Notes: generated from the sequence alone by a model not told the origin. Positions 38,976-51,347 are shown, counted from the first letter of the stretch. The stretch is DNA of 64,000 bases from Rhodanobacteraceae bacterium (GCA_030167125.1 CP126531.1:2108001-2172000); one strand, 5' to 3'. Translations and numbers: made by a program.

Positions 38976-40127
38976 TCAGCGTTTCTCTATGGGCACGTAC
39001 GTCTGGTCTTCCGGCCCCGTGTAGTTCGCGCTCGGCCGGATGATCTTGCCGTCCTGGCGCTGCTCGATCACGTGCGCCGACCAACCCGAGGTACGCGCGA
39101 TCACGAACAGCGGCGTGAACATCGCGGTCGGCACGCCCAGCATTCGATATGCGCTGGCCGAGTACCAGTCGAGGTTCGGGAACATCTTCTTGAGTTCCAT
39201 CATCACGTTCTCGATCCGCTCGGACACCTCGAACAGGCGCGGGTTGCCGCCGTCGGTGCACAGCTTGCGCGAGATCTCCTTGATGATCGGATTGCGCGGA
39301 TCACCGATCGTGTAAACCGGATGGCCGAAGCCGATCACGATTTCCTTGTTGGCGACGCGCTGGCGGATGTCGGCCTCGGCCGCATCGGCGCTGCGGTAGC
39401 GGCTGATGATCTCCATCGCCACTTCGTTGGCGCCGCCGTGCTTGGGCCCGCGCAGCGCGCCGATCGCGCCGGTGATCGCGGAATAGAAATCGCTGCCGGT
39501 GCCGGCGATCACGCGCGCCGCGAAGGTGGACGCATTGAACTCGTGTTCGGCGTACAGGATCAGCGATTTGTCTAATGCATTCGCGTGCAGCTCGCTGGGC
39601 GGCTTGCCGTGCAGCACGTGCAGGAAGTGCGCGGCGATGGTCACGTCGTCGGTTTCGACGTCGATGCGGCGGCCGTTGTGGCTGAAGTGGTACCAGTACA
39701 GCAGCATCGAACCGAAGCTCGCCATCAGGCGATCGGCGATGTCGCGTGCGCCGGTGACGTTGTGGTCGCGTGCTTCCGGCAGCACCGTGCCTAGCACCGA
39801 ACACCCGGTACGCATCACGTCCATCGGATGCGTGGAGGCCGGCAACAGCTCCAGCGCCGTCTTGACCGGATGCGGCAGCCCTCGCAGGCGCTGCAACTTC
39901 GCGCGGTACGCGTTCAATTCCGCCCAGGTCGGCAAGTGTTCGTGCACCAGCAGGTGCGCGACTTCCTCGAACGTGGCCTTGGTCGCCAGATCCTTGATGT
40001 CGTAACCGCGGTAGTGCAGGTCGTTGCCGCTGCGGCCCACCGTGCACAGCGCGGTGTTGCCGGCCGCGACGCCGGAAAGCGCCACCGACTTCTTGGCTTT
40101 TGGAAGGGCCTGTACGTTGTCGCTCAT
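38976..40127 (-). CDS. prpC: 2-methylcitrate synthase
   Basis: 383 residues of the citrate synthase family, short type, as in PrpC. Signatures: [53 protein letters not shown] with the active-site His, [18 protein letters not shown], and [21 protein letters not shown]. It condenses propionyl-CoA with oxaloacetate. Presence of prpB in the same run supports PrpC over a housekeeping citrate synthase. ATG 40127 follows GGAGAGAAAGC. It is the last gene after two unknown membrane-protein genes. Confidence 0.94.
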   Translation of the reverse strand: MSDNVQALPKAKKSVALSGVAAGNTALCTVGRSGNDLHYRGYDIKDLATKATFEEVAHLLVHEHLPTWAELNAYRAKLQRLRGLPHPVKTALELLPASTHPMDVMRTGCSVLGTVLPEARDHNVTGARDIADRLMASFGSMLLYWYHFSHNGRRIDVETDDVTIAAHFLHVLHGKPPSELHANALDKSLILYAEHEFNASTFAARVIAGTGSDFYSAITGAIGALRGPKHGGANEVAMEIISRYRSADAAEADIRQRVANKEIVIGFGHPVYTIGDPRNPIIKEISRKLCTDGGNPRLFEVSERIENVMMELKKMFPNLDWYSASAYRMLGVPTAMFTPLFVIARTSGWSAHVIEQRQDGKIIRPSANYTGPEDQTYVPIEKR

Positions 40128-40182
40128 TGCTTTCTCTCCAGTGGAATCTGCGCGATGCGGCAGGCGCACCACGGATTGTCGT

Positions 40183-40797
40183 TCAATTGTTGAACACGTC
40201 GGACGGCGCCACGCGCGGGCATTGGGCCACGGGGTCCACCTTCAGGGTGCCCTGCTTGTAGCCGACCAGGTGTTCGTCCCGATAACGCCAGCACTCGCCC
40301 AGCGTCGAGCAATAGCAGATGGCGATGGTCATGTGCTTCTGGATCGCCGCCGTGCGAAATTGCTGATAGGGCTCGCTCGAGGCGAACTTGATGACAGGCA
40401 CCGTCTCGCCGGCGCTCACCACGCCCGGATAAATGGTGGATTCGCTGTAGGGGCGCGGCTTCGCCACACCGAGCGCATCGAGCGCGTGGTCCCAGTTCGT
40501 TTGCGGCTTGCCATCCACCCAGATCTGCGCACTGCGCACGATCGCGGGACCGACGCCCTTGTTGTAAACCTCGATGGCAAACGTGGTGTCGTTGTTGCCG
40601 GCTTCCATCCACGGCCATACCTGCGCCTGCACCTGCTTGGTCTGAATCTCGGCGATGTAGCGTTCGATGTACGCGGTGTAGGCCGCGACGACGAGCGCCA
40701 GGAAGCCGACCAGCGACGCGATGATTGCCGCGACCGCGTCCCACCTGATCTGGCGCGCCCGTGAGCGTTGCTTGTCATCCGTCTCGGCCATTCGCAT
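40183..40797 (-). CDS. Unknown single-pass membrane protein A (tandem paralogue)
   Basis: 204 residues, no family recognised. A short basic N terminus is followed by one membrane helix ([20 protein letters not shown], about 21-42). A domain facing the periplasm (if N-in) follows, with [31 protein letters not shown] and [13 protein letters not shown]. It is clearly a paralogue of the neighbour at 40797-41381. Its ATG overlaps that gene's stop (ATGA). The C-Y-C-S-T-L-G-x-C-W motif has three cysteines that could bind metal or form disulfides (inference). Position between prpB and prpC suggests cotranscription with methylcitrate-cycle genes. Confidence 0.85.
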   Translation of the reverse strand: MRMAETDDKQRSRARQIRWDAVAAIIASLVGFLALVVAAYTAYIERYIAEIQTKQVQAQVWPWMEAGNNDTTFAIEVYNKGVGPAIVRSAQIWVDGKPQTNWDHALDALGVAKPRPYSESTIYPGVVSAGETVPVIKFASSEPYQQFRTAAIQKHMTIAICYCSTLGECWRYRDEHLVGYKQGTLKVDPVAQCPRVAPSDVFNN

Positions 40798-41381
40798 CAG
40801 TCATCGAATTGCCGCGCGTCGGGTACCGCGGGACATTTCCCGACCTCGATGCGGTTATTGCCATCGCTGCGCGTGCTGTCGTTCACCCAGCAATCCCCCA
40901 GCGTCGAGCAGTAGCACACCTTGAAGGCCAGGTGCTTTCTGGAGGCATCGCGGAAAGCCAGGAAGTGGTCGTGGTCCTTGAACTTGATCCACTCCAGCGT
41001 TTCGCCGGCCGAAATCACGTTGTGGTTGAAGGTGCTTTGCCCGTAATCCTGCGGAGCGACCTGCATGGAACGCATCACGGCATTCCAGTCATGTTGCGGC
41101 TTGCCATCGACCAGCACGACCGCATTCCTGATGATCGCCGGTCCCACGCCCTTGTTGATCCACAGGTAGTCCATGCCGCTGTCGCTGTTCGCCCACATCA
41201 GGTACGGCCACACCTGCGCGCGCACCTGCTGGCGCTGGATGTAAGCGGTGTAGGCCGCGACCAGCAACGCCAGCAAACCCACCAGCGACGCGACGACCGC
41301 GGCGGCGGCGTCCCAGCGGATTTCGCGCACGGGTTTCTTCACCACCGGAACCGAAGCGCTTTCGCCATGTCGGACGGGCAT
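40797..41381 (-). CDS. Unknown single-pass membrane protein B (tandem paralogue)
   Basis: 194 residues, paralogue of the previous gene: the same IRWDA start to the membrane helix (AAVVASLVGLLALLVAAYTA), the same [26 protein letters not shown] and SAGETLEWIKF blocks, and the motif KVCYCSTLGDCW. Outside these blocks the two differ considerably, so the duplication is old. It begins 10 bp after the prpB stop. Function unknown. The conserved cysteine motif and Gly-Pro block are the best clues. Confidence 0.85.
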   Translation of the reverse strand: MPVRHGESASVPVVKKPVREIRWDAAAAVVASLVGLLALLVAAYTAYIQRQQVRAQVWPYLMWANSDSGMDYLWINKGVGPAIIRNAVVLVDGKPQHDWNAVMRSMQVAPQDYGQSTFNHNVISAGETLEWIKFKDHDHFLAFRDASRKHLAFKVCYCSTLGDCWVNDSTRSDGNNRIEVGKCPAVPDARQFDD

Positions 41382-41391
41382 CGCGGCTCGC

Positions 41392-42276
41392 CTATTTGTT
41401 TGCCGCGAACAGTGCGTCGAGCTTGTCTTCCCAGGTGTGGTAGCCCAGGAAGTCGTACAGCTCTTCGCGCGTCTGCATCTGTGGCACGTACGCCTTTTGC
41501 GTGCCGTCGCGGCGTACGGTTTCGTAGAACCCGAGCGCAGCCTTGTTCATCGCGCGGTACGCGCCGCAGCAGTACAGCGCGATGTCGACGCTCACGCCGC
41601 GCAATTCGTCGACGGTGAAGAACGGCGTGGAACCGAACTCGGTGAGGTTGGCGAGGATCGGCACTTTCACCGCTTGCTTGAACTTGCGGTAATCGTCCAG
41701 CGTCTTCATCGCCTCGGGGAAGATCATGTCGGCGCCGGCTTCGACGTAGGCCACCGCGCGTTCGATCGCCGCGTCGATGCCTTCCACTGCCGCGGCATCT
41801 GTGCGCGCCATCAGCACGAAACTGGAATCGGTTTTCGCGTCTACGGCGGCTTTCAGGCGATCGACCATCTCCTCTTTCGGCACCACTTCCTTGCCCGGGC
41901 GATGGCCGCAGCGCTTCTGCCCGACCTGGTCCTCCATGTGCACAGCGGCCACGCCGACGCGCTCGAACGAGCGGATCGTGCGCGCGATGTTGAAGGCGCC
42001 GCCCCAGCCGGTGTCGATGTCGACCAGCAGCGGCAACTGCGTCGCCTCGACGATGCGGCGCGCGTCGGTGAGCACGTCCTCCATCGTCGAGATGCCGAGA
42101 TCCGGCACGCCCAGCGAATTGGCGGCCACGCCACCGCCGGAGAGATACAGCGCCTTGTAGCCGACGCGCTTCGCCATCAGCCCGGCATACGCCGTGATCG
42201 CGCCGACCACCTGCAAGGGCGCCTCGGCGGCGAGCGCGGCGCGGAAGCGGGCGCCCGCGGAATGGGATTCGCTCAT
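41392..42276 (-). CDS. prpB: Methylisocitrate lyase
   Basis: 294 residues of the isocitrate lyase/PEP mutase family, matching E. coli PrpB (296). It cleaves 2-methylisocitrate to pyruvate and succinate. Seen: [38 protein letters not shown] with the Mg2+-binding aspartates, [19 protein letters not shown] with the catalytic Cys, [18 protein letters not shown] and [13 protein letters not shown]. It starts 19 bp after the TPR gene and leads the prpB-X-X-prpC run. No prpR-type regulator is beside it. Confidence 0.96.
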   Translation of the reverse strand: MSESHSAGARFRAALAAEAPLQVVGAITAYAGLMAKRVGYKALYLSGGGVAANSLGVPDLGISTMEDVLTDARRIVEATQLPLLVDIDTGWGGAFNIARTIRSFERVGVAAVHMEDQVGQKRCGHRPGKEVVPKEEMVDRLKAAVDAKTDSSFVLMARTDAAAVEGIDAAIERAVAYVEAGADMIFPEAMKTLDDYRKFKQAVKVPILANLTEFGSTPFFTVDELRGVSVDIALYCCGAYRAMNKAALGFYETVRRDGTQKAYVPQMQTREELYDFLGYHTWEDKLDALFAANK

Positions 42277-42295
42277 GCGGCCTCCGGCAAAGCCG

Positions 42296-44098
42296 CTATT
42301 TTAACGCACTTGCGGAAGCTGCCGGATGTTGCGCCGACTCGCCCGCGGCGATGCGCGCGGTCAGCGTCTCGAAGCGCGGGTCGCCGTGCAGCGGGCGGTA
42401 CCACGGATTCAGCCACAGCGAGTTCATGTGCGCGGAACGATCGCGGTACGCCTGTTCCAGTTGCGCCATCGCGGCGTCCTTGTCGTCCAGCGCGGCATCG
42501 ATCGCGGCGATGTAGGTGCGATCGACATAGTGGTGCTGCGCGTCGGCCAACAATGTTTGCAAGGTCGCGCGTGCCTGCGCGGTGTCGCCGGTGTGCGCCT
42601 GGCAGATGGCGAGCTGCGGGCTGGACGTGCTCAGCTTGGCGTGCTGCTGCGTGTAACGATCCACGCAAGCCTGCCAATGGCCGAACGCGCCATCGACCAT
42701 CGCCACGGCGTCGCCGTTGTACGCGAACGACGGATCGATCTGGTTGACGCGCTGCGCCAGTTTCATCGCGTCGGCCTCGTTGCCCTGCGCGATCGCGGCG
42801 TAGGCTTCCCAGCGCGGGTACCAGGGATTGAGCGGATCCAGTTTTTCCGCCGCCTGCAAATCCTTGCGTGCCGCGGCCGCATCCTTGCCGATGCGCAACA
42901 CGTAGAAGCCCATCAGCGCGTGCGCCTCTGCAAGGCTGGGCCGCAACTTCAGCGCGAGTTCGATTTCCCGCTTCGCCTTGGCGAAATCCAGGTCGTAACT
43001 CATCGCGATATAGCCGAGCTGCAGGTGTCCTTCCGCCAGATCGGGATTCAACGCCACCGCCTTTTCCGCGGCGCCGCGCATCGCTGGCAGGATGGAAAGC
43101 GGCGCGCGGTAGACGTCGGCGAGATAGATGTACGCACGCGCCATGCCCGCCCACGCCGCCGCGTAATTCGGGTCGATCGCGATCGCCTGGTTGAACAGCA
43201 CCAGCGCCTCATCGAGGCTTGCTTCGTCGGTATGCCACGACAATCGCGAGCCTTGCAGGTACAGATCGTGCGCTTGCGGACTGGTGGTGCCCTTGAACAC
43301 CAGCTTGCCGCTGTCGATGCCGCCCAGCTTCACCTGCAGCGCGGCCACCACCGCGTTGGAGATGGTGTCCTCGAGCGCGAACAGGCTTTCCATTTTTTCG
43401 TTGTACTGCTGCGACCACAATACGACTCCGGTGACGCTGTCGTCCAGTTCCACGTCGATGCGCAATTGATCGCCGGAGCGCTGCACCACGCCGTACAGCA
43501 GGTTGCGCGCGCCGAGTTCGCGCCCGATCGCCTTCGCGTCGAGATCATTGCCTCGGAAACGGAACGACGAAGTGCGCCCGATCACTTCCAGTCCCGGCAC
43601 GCGCGACAAGGCGTTGAGCAATTCCTCGCTGATGCCCTGCCCCAGGTAGCTCTGTCCGGGATCGCCCAGCACCGAAAGCGGCAGCACCGCTATCGATTTC
43701 GGATTGAGCGCCACCGGTGCGGACGCGGCGCCGTCGTCCGCACCGCGCAAGGTGTGTTCGATCGGCCCGAAGTACCACCACACCACGCCGCCGAGCGCGG
43801 CGACCAGCACGCCGACGGCGCCGAGCGAAAAACCGATCCGCAGCGAGCGCCGCCGGCTGCTGGTCGTCACGCGCTGCGCATCGCCCGGCGCCTGGAACGC
43901 CCACGCCAGCACCAGCGCGAACGGAAACCCCGCCAGCACCAGCACCACGAGCGTGCGCGCCAGCCACGCCGGAAACTGCAGCAGCGGGAAAATGACCGCG
44001 ATGATCTGAATGATCAGCCAGGCGACCACGGCATAGGTGGCCGCCACGCGAAACACGTGGTGCCGCCGCAGGTCCTGCAGGAATCCGGTTGCGGGCAT
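42296..44098 (-). CDS. TolB-like/TPR membrane protein
   Basis: About 600 residues. An N-terminal helical part has three hydrophobic segments ([57 protein letters not shown]). A TolB/FlgO-like domain follows ([20 protein letters not shown], then [16 protein letters not shown] and [20 protein letters not shown]). From about 300, TPR repeats run to the end. This architecture is frequent in adenylate-cyclase-associated or signalling proteins, but no cyclase or DNA-binding domain is present here. Likely anchored in the inner membrane with the repeats binding a partner; function unknown. ATG 44098 is preferred over 44140. prpB lies 19 bp downstream. Confidence 0.85.
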   Translation of the reverse strand: MPATGFLQDLRRHHVFRVAATYAVVAWLIIQIIAVIFPLLQFPAWLARTLVVLVLAGFPFALVLAWAFQAPGDAQRVTTSSRRRSLRIGFSLGAVGVLVAALGGVVWWYFGPIEHTLRGADDGAASAPVALNPKSIAVLPLSVLGDPGQSYLGQGISEELLNALSRVPGLEVIGRTSSFRFRGNDLDAKAIGRELGARNLLYGVVQRSGDQLRIDVELDDSVTGVVLWSQQYNEKMESLFALEDTISNAVVAALQVKLGGIDSGKLVFKGTTSPQAHDLYLQGSRLSWHTDEASLDEALVLFNQAIAIDPNYAAAWAGMARAYIYLADVYRAPLSILPAMRGAAEKAVALNPDLAEGHLQLGYIAMSYDLDFAKAKREIELALKLRPSLAEAHALMGFYVLRIGKDAAAARKDLQAAEKLDPLNPWYPRWEAYAAIAQGNEADAMKLAQRVNQIDPSFAYNGDAVAMVDGAFGHWQACVDRYTQQHAKLSTSSPQLAICQAHTGDTAQARATLQTLLADAQHHYVDRTYIAAIDAALDDKDAAMAQLEQAYRDRSAHMNSLWLNPWYRPLHGDPRFETLTARIAAGESAQHPAASASALK

Positions 44099-44197
44099 GC
44101 CGAACGATCCCCGTCGCGCGATCAGGCACCGCGCCGTCACGCTGGGCGCATCTTAGCGCCTGTCCCGGCCCACATTGTCATCGGTTGCGTCGAGCCA

Positions 44198-44229
44198 TGA
44201 AAAAGGCGGCCATGCGGCCGCCTTTTTCA
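44198..44229. terminator. Bidirectional intrinsic terminator after mdh
   Basis: TGAAAAAGGCGGCC, a 4-base ATGC loop and GGCCGCCTTTTTCA form a perfect 14-bp stem with A and T runs on the outside, so it can act both ways. It lies 18 bp past the mdh stop. Confidence 0.92.
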
Positions 44230-44247
44230 TCCATCGATACCGCCGGA

Positions 44248-45228
44248 TCAACCCAGCAAGTCTTCGACGCCGTGGCGCTCTTCGCGCAATTCCTTGTCGG
44301 TGGCGTCCATGCGGGCGCGCGAGAAATCATTGATCTCGAGGCCCTGCACGATTTCGTACTTGCCGTTCTTGCAGGTCACGGGGTACCCATAGATCACGCC
44401 GGGCTTGATGCCGTACGAGCCGTCGGACGGAATGCCCATCGAGACCCAATCGCCCTCGGCGGTGCCGAGTGCCCACGTGCGCATATGGTCGATCGCGGCC
44501 GATGCGGCGGATGCCGCCGATGACGCGCCGCGCGCCTTGATGATCGCGGCGCCGCGTTGCTGCACGGTCGGGATGAATTCCTTTTCGTACCAGGCCTGAT
44601 CGACCAGCGACAACGCGAGCTTGCCCTTCACCGTCGCGTGGTGGAGGTCGGGGTACTGCGTCGAGGAATGGTTGCCCCAGATGATCACCTTCGCAACGTC
44701 GGTGTTGTGCGCGCCGGTCTTGGCGGCGAGCTGGCCCTTGGCGCGGTTGTGGTCGAGCCGAACCATCGCGGTGAAGCATTTCGGGTCGAGGTCGGGCGCG
44801 TTGGCCTGCGCGATCAGCGCGTTGGTGTTGGCGGGATTGCCGACCACCAGCACTTTCGCGTCGCGTTTGGCTTGCGCATTCAGCGCCTTGCCCTGCGGGC
44901 CGAAGATCGCGCCGTTGGCGGACAAGAGATCCTTGCGCTCCATGCCGGGGCCGCGCGGACGCGCGCCGACCAGCAGCGCGTAATCGACGTCCTTGAACGC
45001 AACGTTGGCGTCGTCGGTCGCGACCACGCCCGCCAGCAGCGGGAACGCGCAGTCATCGAGTTCCATCACCACGCCGTTGAGCGCGGGCAGCGCGGGCGTG
45101 ATTTCGAGCAGGTGCAGGATCACCGGCTGGTCGGGACCGAGCATGTCGCCGGCGGCGATGCGGAACAGCAGCGCGTAACCGATCTGGCCGGCGGCGCCGG
45201 TGACTGCAACGCGGACAGGTGCTTTCAT
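44248..45228 (-). CDS. mdh: Malate dehydrogenase
   Basis: 326 residues of the cytosolic-type NAD malate dehydrogenase found in beta- and gammaproteobacteria. It interconverts malate and oxaloacetate in the TCA cycle. Seen: [19 protein letters not shown] (nucleotide loop), [15 protein letters not shown] with the substrate-binding arginines, [25 protein letters not shown] and [13 protein letters not shown] with the catalytic His. The ATG at 45228 is the only sensible start. A palindromic repeat and about 60 bp more separate it from the aminotransferase. Confidence 0.97.
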   Translation of the reverse strand: MKAPVRVAVTGAAGQIGYALLFRIAAGDMLGPDQPVILHLLEITPALPALNGVVMELDDCAFPLLAGVVATDDANVAFKDVDYALLVGARPRGPGMERKDLLSANGAIFGPQGKALNAQAKRDAKVLVVGNPANTNALIAQANAPDLDPKCFTAMVRLDHNRAKGQLAAKTGAHNTDVAKVIIWGNHSSTQYPDLHHATVKGKLALSLVDQAWYEKEFIPTVQQRGAAIIKARGASSAASAASAAIDHMRTWALGTAEGDWVSMGIPSDGSYGIKPGVIYGYPVTCKNGKYEIVQGLEINDFSRARMDATDKELREERHGVEDLLG

Positions 45229-45286
45229 CGATTCAACTCCTTATCAGGACGACACCCTCTCGAGAGAGAGGAAGCCAAGGTAACCT

Positions 45287-45387
45287 CGTCATTCCCGCGA
45301 AGGCGGGAATCCAGTGGCTTTGGTCATGGTGCAAAGGCACTGGATTCCGGGTTCCGCCGCAAGAGCAGCGGCGGCCCCGGAATGACG
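45287..45387. repeat. Paired palindromic repeat element (REPIN-like), copy 2
   Basis: A 101-bp element with ends CGTCATTCC and GGAATGACG, the same as the element at 6487-6576. The left hairpin is ATTCCCGCGAAGGCGGGAAT; the right half carries GGATTCCGGG and CCCCGGAATGACG. The inner edges AATCCAGTG and CACTGGATT are inverted. It lies between mdh and the aminotransferase gene, upstream of mdh. Confidence 0.85.
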
Positions 45388-45425
45388 AGCAAAGCTACGA
45401 AGAAACAGGTCAGCGAATCCTCGAA

Positions 45426-46625
45426 TCAGTTCAATTCGTCGAAGAACTGCTGGATGCGCGCAAGGCCTTTCTTCAACTGTTCGGGCGCGCAGGTGTAGGA
45501 AATGCGCAAGCTGCGCGGCGCGCCGAACGCGGAGCCCGGCACCGTCGCGACGAACTTGTCTTCCAGCAGCGCCTTGCAGAAATCGACGTCGCTGGCGATC
45601 GGCTTGCCCTTGTGCGATTTGCCGAACGCGACCGAAATGTCCGGGAACGCGTAGAACGCACCTTGCGGGCGCGGGCACTTCACGCCCTGGATCTTCAGCA
45701 GCGCGTTGACGACTTCGTCGCGGCGATTCGAGAAATCCTCGCGCTTGGCATTCGGCACGTCCTGCGATCCGGTCAACGCGGCGATCGCGGCGACCTCGGT
45801 GATTTCCGGCAGGCAGGTGATGTGGTTGGAGTTGAGCGTCACCAGCGCCTTCACCTCGGCTTCGGGACCGGCCACGAAACCCACGCGCCAGCCCGGCATG
45901 CCGTAGGTCTTCGAAAGCGAATCCATGATGAAGGTGCGCTCGCGCAGCTCCGGCTTGAACTGCACGAAGTTGTGGTAGCCGATGCCGTCGAACACCAGGC
46001 GGTTGTAGATGTCGTCGGTGATGATCCAGGTTTCGGGATGTTTCACCAGCACGTCGGCAAGCGCCGCGATCTCGTCGCGCGTGTAGACCATGCCGGTCGG
46101 ATTCGACGGATTGTTGAACAGGAACACCTTGGGGTTCGACTGCAGCGCCTTGTCGACCTGCGCCGGTGTCAGCTTGTAGTTCTGTTCCGCCGGGCATTCC
46201 AGGATCGTCATCTTCGCGCCGAGGATTTCGGCGATGTCGACGTAGCTGGTCCAGTACGGTGCCGCGAACACGATCTCGTCGCCTTCGTCGAGCAGCGCCT
46301 CGCACAGGTTGTACAGCACCTGCTTGGCGCCGATGCCGACGGTGACGTTGTTGCGCGTGTAACCGGGCAGGCCGCTCTGCGCGTAATGCGCGACGATCGC
46401 GTCGAGCAGCGCAGGCGCGCCGCGGTTGGTGCCGTAGGCGCCGCTGTCGCGCGAGGTCCAGTCGCGCACCGCCTGATAGACGTGGTCGCCCGGCAGGAAA
46501 TTCGGCACGCCGATCGAGAAATTGACGACGTCCTTGCCTTCGGCCTTGAGCTGCTTTGCCTTGTCTGCGATCACCATGATCGCACTGGGCTTGGCGCGGC
46601 CGGTACGCGCAGCGAGTTTGGGCAT
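45426..46625 (-). CDS. Aspartate aminotransferase (class I PLP)
   Basis: 399 residues of class-I aminotransferases, the AspB/AatA (Ib) type. Seen: NFSIGVPNFLPGDHV, YGTNRGAPALLDAIV, the PLP-contact FLFNNPSNPTGMVYT, ITDDIYNRLVFDG, the PLP lysine in DSLSKTYGMPGWRVGF, and LRISYTCAPEQLKKGL with the carboxylate-binding Arg. It transfers the amino group between aspartate and 2-oxoglutarate, giving oxaloacetate beside mdh. Exact specificity cannot be fixed. ATG 46625 gives MPKLAARTGRAKPSAIM. Confidence 0.93.
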   Translation of the reverse strand: MPKLAARTGRAKPSAIMVIADKAKQLKAEGKDVVNFSIGVPNFLPGDHVYQAVRDWTSRDSGAYGTNRGAPALLDAIVAHYAQSGLPGYTRNNVTVGIGAKQVLYNLCEALLDEGDEIVFAAPYWTSYVDIAEILGAKMTILECPAEQNYKLTPAQVDKALQSNPKVFLFNNPSNPTGMVYTRDEIAALADVLVKHPETWIITDDIYNRLVFDGIGYHNFVQFKPELRERTFIMDSLSKTYGMPGWRVGFVAGPEAEVKALVTLNSNHITCLPEITEVAAIAALTGSQDVPNAKREDFSNRRDEVVNALLKIQGVKCPRPQGAFYAFPDISVAFGKSHKGKPIASDVDFCKALLEDKFVATVPGSAFGAPRSLRISYTCAPEQLKKGLARIQQFFDELN

Positions 46626-46801
46626 CGGGGGAACCTCTTTATGGAGATCGGCTTGCGACAACCCGAGGATTTTATCATGCGCGGTTGTGCATCGCCGCAG
46701 CGTGTTGTTGCTAGAGTACGCGGCGGCCGGCAACGCAATCAGGCATCCCGCGAACCGCCAGCCGTAGCGTCGATCCCGTCACCAAGCTGAAGGAGATACG
46801 C

Positions 46802-47062
46802 ATGCTGCACATCCTGTGGTACATCATCATCGGTCTGATCGTCGGCCTGCTCGCGCGCTTTTTCTTTCCGGGGCCGGTGCCAATGGGCATCATCATGACC
46901 ATCATCGTCGGCATCGTCGGCTCGATTATCGGCGGTTTGATCGCGCGCCTGTTCAGCCGGCCGCCGCCGGGCACGCCGTTTCATCCCGCGGGCATCATCC
47001 TGTCGATCATCGGTGCGATCATCCTGATCTGGATCCTGCGGATTACCGGCCTGCACGTCTGA
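46802..47062 (+). CDS. GlsB/YeaQ/YmgE family small membrane protein
   Basis: 86 residues with three glycine-zipper membrane helices (IIIGLIVGLLARFFFP, IIMTIIVGIVGSIIGGLIA, GIILSIIGAIILIWIL). This is the transglycosylase-associated (YeaQ/YmgE/GlsB) family, often induced by stress; the function is unknown. The ATG follows AAGGAGATACGC. It stands alone, with a hairpin just after it. Confidence 0.9.
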   Translation: MLHILWYIIIGLIVGLLARFFFPGPVPMGIIMTIIVGIVGSIIGGLIARLFSRPPPGTPFHPAGIILSIIGAIILIWILRITGLHV

Positions 47063-47085
47063 CCAGGCTCAGCGGATGGACCCAT

Positions 47086-47113
47086 GAACAGGCCGCCCGC
47101 GGGCGGCCTGTTC
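47086..47113. terminator. Hairpin between the small membrane protein and the cyclophilin gene
   Basis: GAACAGGCCGCCC directly facing GGGCGGCCTGTTC, a 13-bp stem with a tiny loop. It lies 23 bp after the YeaQ-type stop and 20 bp past the convergent cyclophilin stop, so it can serve both genes. The T run is short, so it is a modest intrinsic terminator. Confidence 0.75.
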
Positions 47114-47133
47114 GTATCGGATCGAAGCCTGGC

Positions 47134-47640
47134 TCAGCGCGCGCCCAGCGTGGCATTCCACTGCTTGATGCGATCGGCCTGCGCAGCCAGCAGCGCGCCC
47201 GTGTCGCCTTCGATCGTGATCTTCTCGATCGTGTCGCCTTGGCGAATCGCATCCACGACTTTCTGGTCGTCCGCGGCGGCGACTTCGCCGAACACGGTGT
47301 GCTTGCCGTCCAGCCACGGCGTCGCCACGTGGGTGATGAAGAACTGGCTGCCGTTGGTGCGCGGGCCGGCATTGGCCATCGACAGCTTGCCGGGTGCATC
47401 GTGCTTCAGGTCGGCGCGGCATTCGTCCTCGAACTTGTAGCCGGGGCCGCCGGTGCCGGTGCCGTTGGGACAGCCGCCCTGGATCATGAAGTCGGCGATC
47501 ACGCGATGGAAGTTCAGGCCGTCGTAGAACCCGCGCTGTGCGAGGTTGACGAAATTGGCGACCGTCACGGGCGCCTTGTCGTCGAACAGGCGTACGTGGA
47601 TCGGGCCCTTGGAGGTCTGAAAGGTTGCGGTGAGGCTCAT
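47134..47640 (-). CDS. ppiB: Cyclophilin-type peptidyl-prolyl cis-trans isomerase (PpiB-like)
   Basis: 168 residues of the small bacterial cyclophilins. Seen: [36 protein letters not shown] with the catalytic Arg, [20 protein letters not shown], and [16 protein letters not shown]. No signal peptide, so cytoplasmic (PpiB rather than PpiA). It speeds proline isomerisation during folding. ATG 47640; diverges from typA with 189 bp between starts. Confidence 0.95.
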   Translation of the reverse strand: MSLTATFQTSKGPIHVRLFDDKAPVTVANFVNLAQRGFYDGLNFHRVIADFMIQGGCPNGTGTGGPGYKFEDECRADLKHDAPGKLSMANAGPRTNGSQFFITHVATPWLDGKHTVFGEVAAADDQKVVDAIRQGDTIEKITIEGDTGALLAAQADRIKQWNATLGAR

Positions 47641-47829
47641 GGGGGTTTCCGTTGCTCGGCGCCACGCGGCGCCGGACCCGCAAGGATAACGTGTCATGCC
47701 GGTCCTGCCGGACCTCTGGCGCGACTTCGCGCTTCGGTTCAGTTTCGGGGGCCGAAATCCGCTAGAATATGCAAATCCTTCTTGTATTTGCCGTCGTGGT
47801 CGGATGACCGCGACGGTTCGTGTGTGCCA

Positions 47830-49677
<1,848 letters not shown>

Positions 49678-49691
49678 TGCACACCTGAACG

Positions 49692-49718
49692 AAACGGCAC
49701 CCACGGGTGCCGTTTTCT
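49692..49718 (+). terminator. Intrinsic terminator after typA
   Basis: AAACGGCACCC, a 2-base turn and GGGTGCCGTTT followed by TCTTT, 14 bp after the typA stop. A GC-rich 8-bp core with T tract on the plus strand. Confidence 0.88.
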
Positions 49719-49970
49719 TTTCCGCCGCCAGATTTTCGTTGACACCTTCAAGGCGTGCGCGTACCTTGCGCACGCCTTCGGTCCGCCGCGGGCTTTTCGT
49801 TTTCCCTCCAGGCATCCAATGGACAGCACCCCGAGTACCAACGCAGCCGCTCGCGATGCGCGAACGTCTGCCTTGGCCAAACCCAATCCGCAACGACCCG
49901 CGGCTTTGCGCGGGCGGGCTGTTCGTCCAGGTTGACGCGGCTCGCCTCCGTCCGCGGACCGGAGGCAGTC

Positions 49971-51302
49971 ATGAATCTCCGCAGCACCTTCATTGCCGCA
50001 CTGCTCGCGGCACTTCCCTGCATCGCCCATGCCGACGACGCCGCACCGCGGCTGTTCGTGCCGCAACTGCTGTCCGCGCAGTACACCTTCATCGACCAGC
50101 ATCAGTATTCGCTGCGCGCGCCCTATTCCGGGCCGCTCAGCCTGAAACCGGACGGCGATACCGAACGCTCGCACACTTTCGGCGCGTACTTCGGCGTGCA
50201 ACTGCCCGCGCACTTCCAGTATTACTTCGACGTCGAGATGTTCAAGGGCGAAGGCGTCAGCGGCGCCACCGGCGTCGGCGCGGTCGTCAATGGCGACGTG
50301 GTGCATTCGGGCAACGCCGGCCTCGGCAAGCGCGCCTACGTCGCACGCCGTTACCTGCGCTGGACGCTGCCGCTGGGCGGCGCCACGCACAGCGTCGATC
50401 GCGCACAGGACCAACTGCCGGGCACCGAATCCGACCACTATCTCGAAGCCAAGCTCGGCCGCATGACGCCCAGCGACGACTTCGACCAGAACCGCTACGC
50501 CAACAGCGCGCGCACGCAATTCATGGACGGCGCTTTCTTCAACGCGCTGGCCTGGGACTATGCGGCCGATACCCGCGGCTACACCAACGGCGCGATGTTC
50601 GCGTGGGTCAATCCGCACTGGACGCTGCGTTACGGTGTCTATCAGATGCCCACGCACTCCAACGGCCAGACCCTGGAATGGCCGCTGAAGCGCGCGCGCG
50701 GCGAACAGGTGGAACTCACCCTGCGCGAATCAAAGGACAGCTGGGCGCTGCGCTTTCTGGTATATCGCAACATCGCGCGGATGGGCATCTATCGCGACGC
50801 ATTGCGCATCGCCGAGGAAACCGGCACCACGCCCGACATCCGCGCCGACGACCGGGACGGCCACCACAAATACGGTTACGCGATCAATGCCGAACTGCCG
50901 CTGGCCGACGGCGGCGACACCGGCTTGTTCGCGCGCTATGGCTGGAACGACGGGCACACCGAATCGTTCGTGTTCACCGAAGTCGATCGCGACGCCAGCA
51001 TCGGCGCGCAGGTCTCGGGCGTGCACTGGCACCGCGCGAAGGACCGCCTTGGCATCGCCTTCGCGATGAACGCGCTGTCGCGCGACCACCGCGACTACCT
51101 CGCCGCGGGCGGCTGCGGCTTCCTGCTGTGCGATGGCGCGTTGAGCTACGGCCACGAGGAAATCGCGGAAGCGTACTACGCGATCCAGGTGCTGCCGCAC
51201 GTCACGCTGAGCCCGGATTTCCAGTTCATCCGCGATCCCGGCTACAACCGCGACCGCGGACCGGCGCGCTTCATCGGCATCCGCGCGCACCTCGAATACT
51301 GA
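49971..51302 (+). CDS. Outer-membrane porin, OprB-like (carbohydrate-selective family)
   Basis: 443 residues: signal peptide (TFIAALLAALPCIAHA), an N-terminal segment (QYTFIDQHQYSLRAPYSGP), then alternating beta-strands ending in GPARFIGIRAHLEY, a typical outer-membrane C terminus though closing in Tyr. Segments such as LGRMTPSDDFDQNRYANSAR, WPLKRARGEQVELTLR and SYGHEEIAEAYYAIQVLPHV match carbohydrate porins of the OprB kind. The substrate is unknown. ATG 49971 follows GGAGG. The 250-bp leader has a TTGACA at 49739-49744 and a hairpin AAGGCGTGCGC/GCGCACGCCTT at 49750-49778. Confidence 0.85.
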   Translation: MNLRSTFIAALLAALPCIAHADDAAPRLFVPQLLSAQYTFIDQHQYSLRAPYSGPLSLKPDGDTERSHTFGAYFGVQLPAHFQYYFDVEMFKGEGVSGATGVGAVVNGDVVHSGNAGLGKRAYVARRYLRWTLPLGGATHSVDRAQDQLPGTESDHYLEAKLGRMTPSDDFDQNRYANSARTQFMDGAFFNALAWDYAADTRGYTNGAMFAWVNPHWTLRYGVYQMPTHSNGQTLEWPLKRARGEQVELTLRESKDSWALRFLVYRNIARMGIYRDALRIAEETGTTPDIRADDRDGHHKYGYAINAELPLADGGDTGLFARYGWNDGHTESFVFTEVDRDASIGAQVSGVHWHRAKDRLGIAFAMNALSRDHRDYLAAGGCGFLLCDGALSYGHEEIAEAYYAIQVLPHVTLSPDFQFIRDPGYNRDRGPARFIGIRAHLEY

Positions 51303-51347
51303 CGCTCAATCCGTCGGGCCAATATCGCGGCCGACGGCGCGACGCAC

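Noticed and set aside
38976-42276. A complete prp regulon with prpR
   Set aside because: No PrpR-type regulator is found here, and the sigma-54 activator at 32194 is 5 kb away and associated with another operon.
42296-44098. An adenylate cyclase
   Set aside because: TolB-like and TPR parts often accompany cyclase domains, but no class III cyclase domain is present in this protein.
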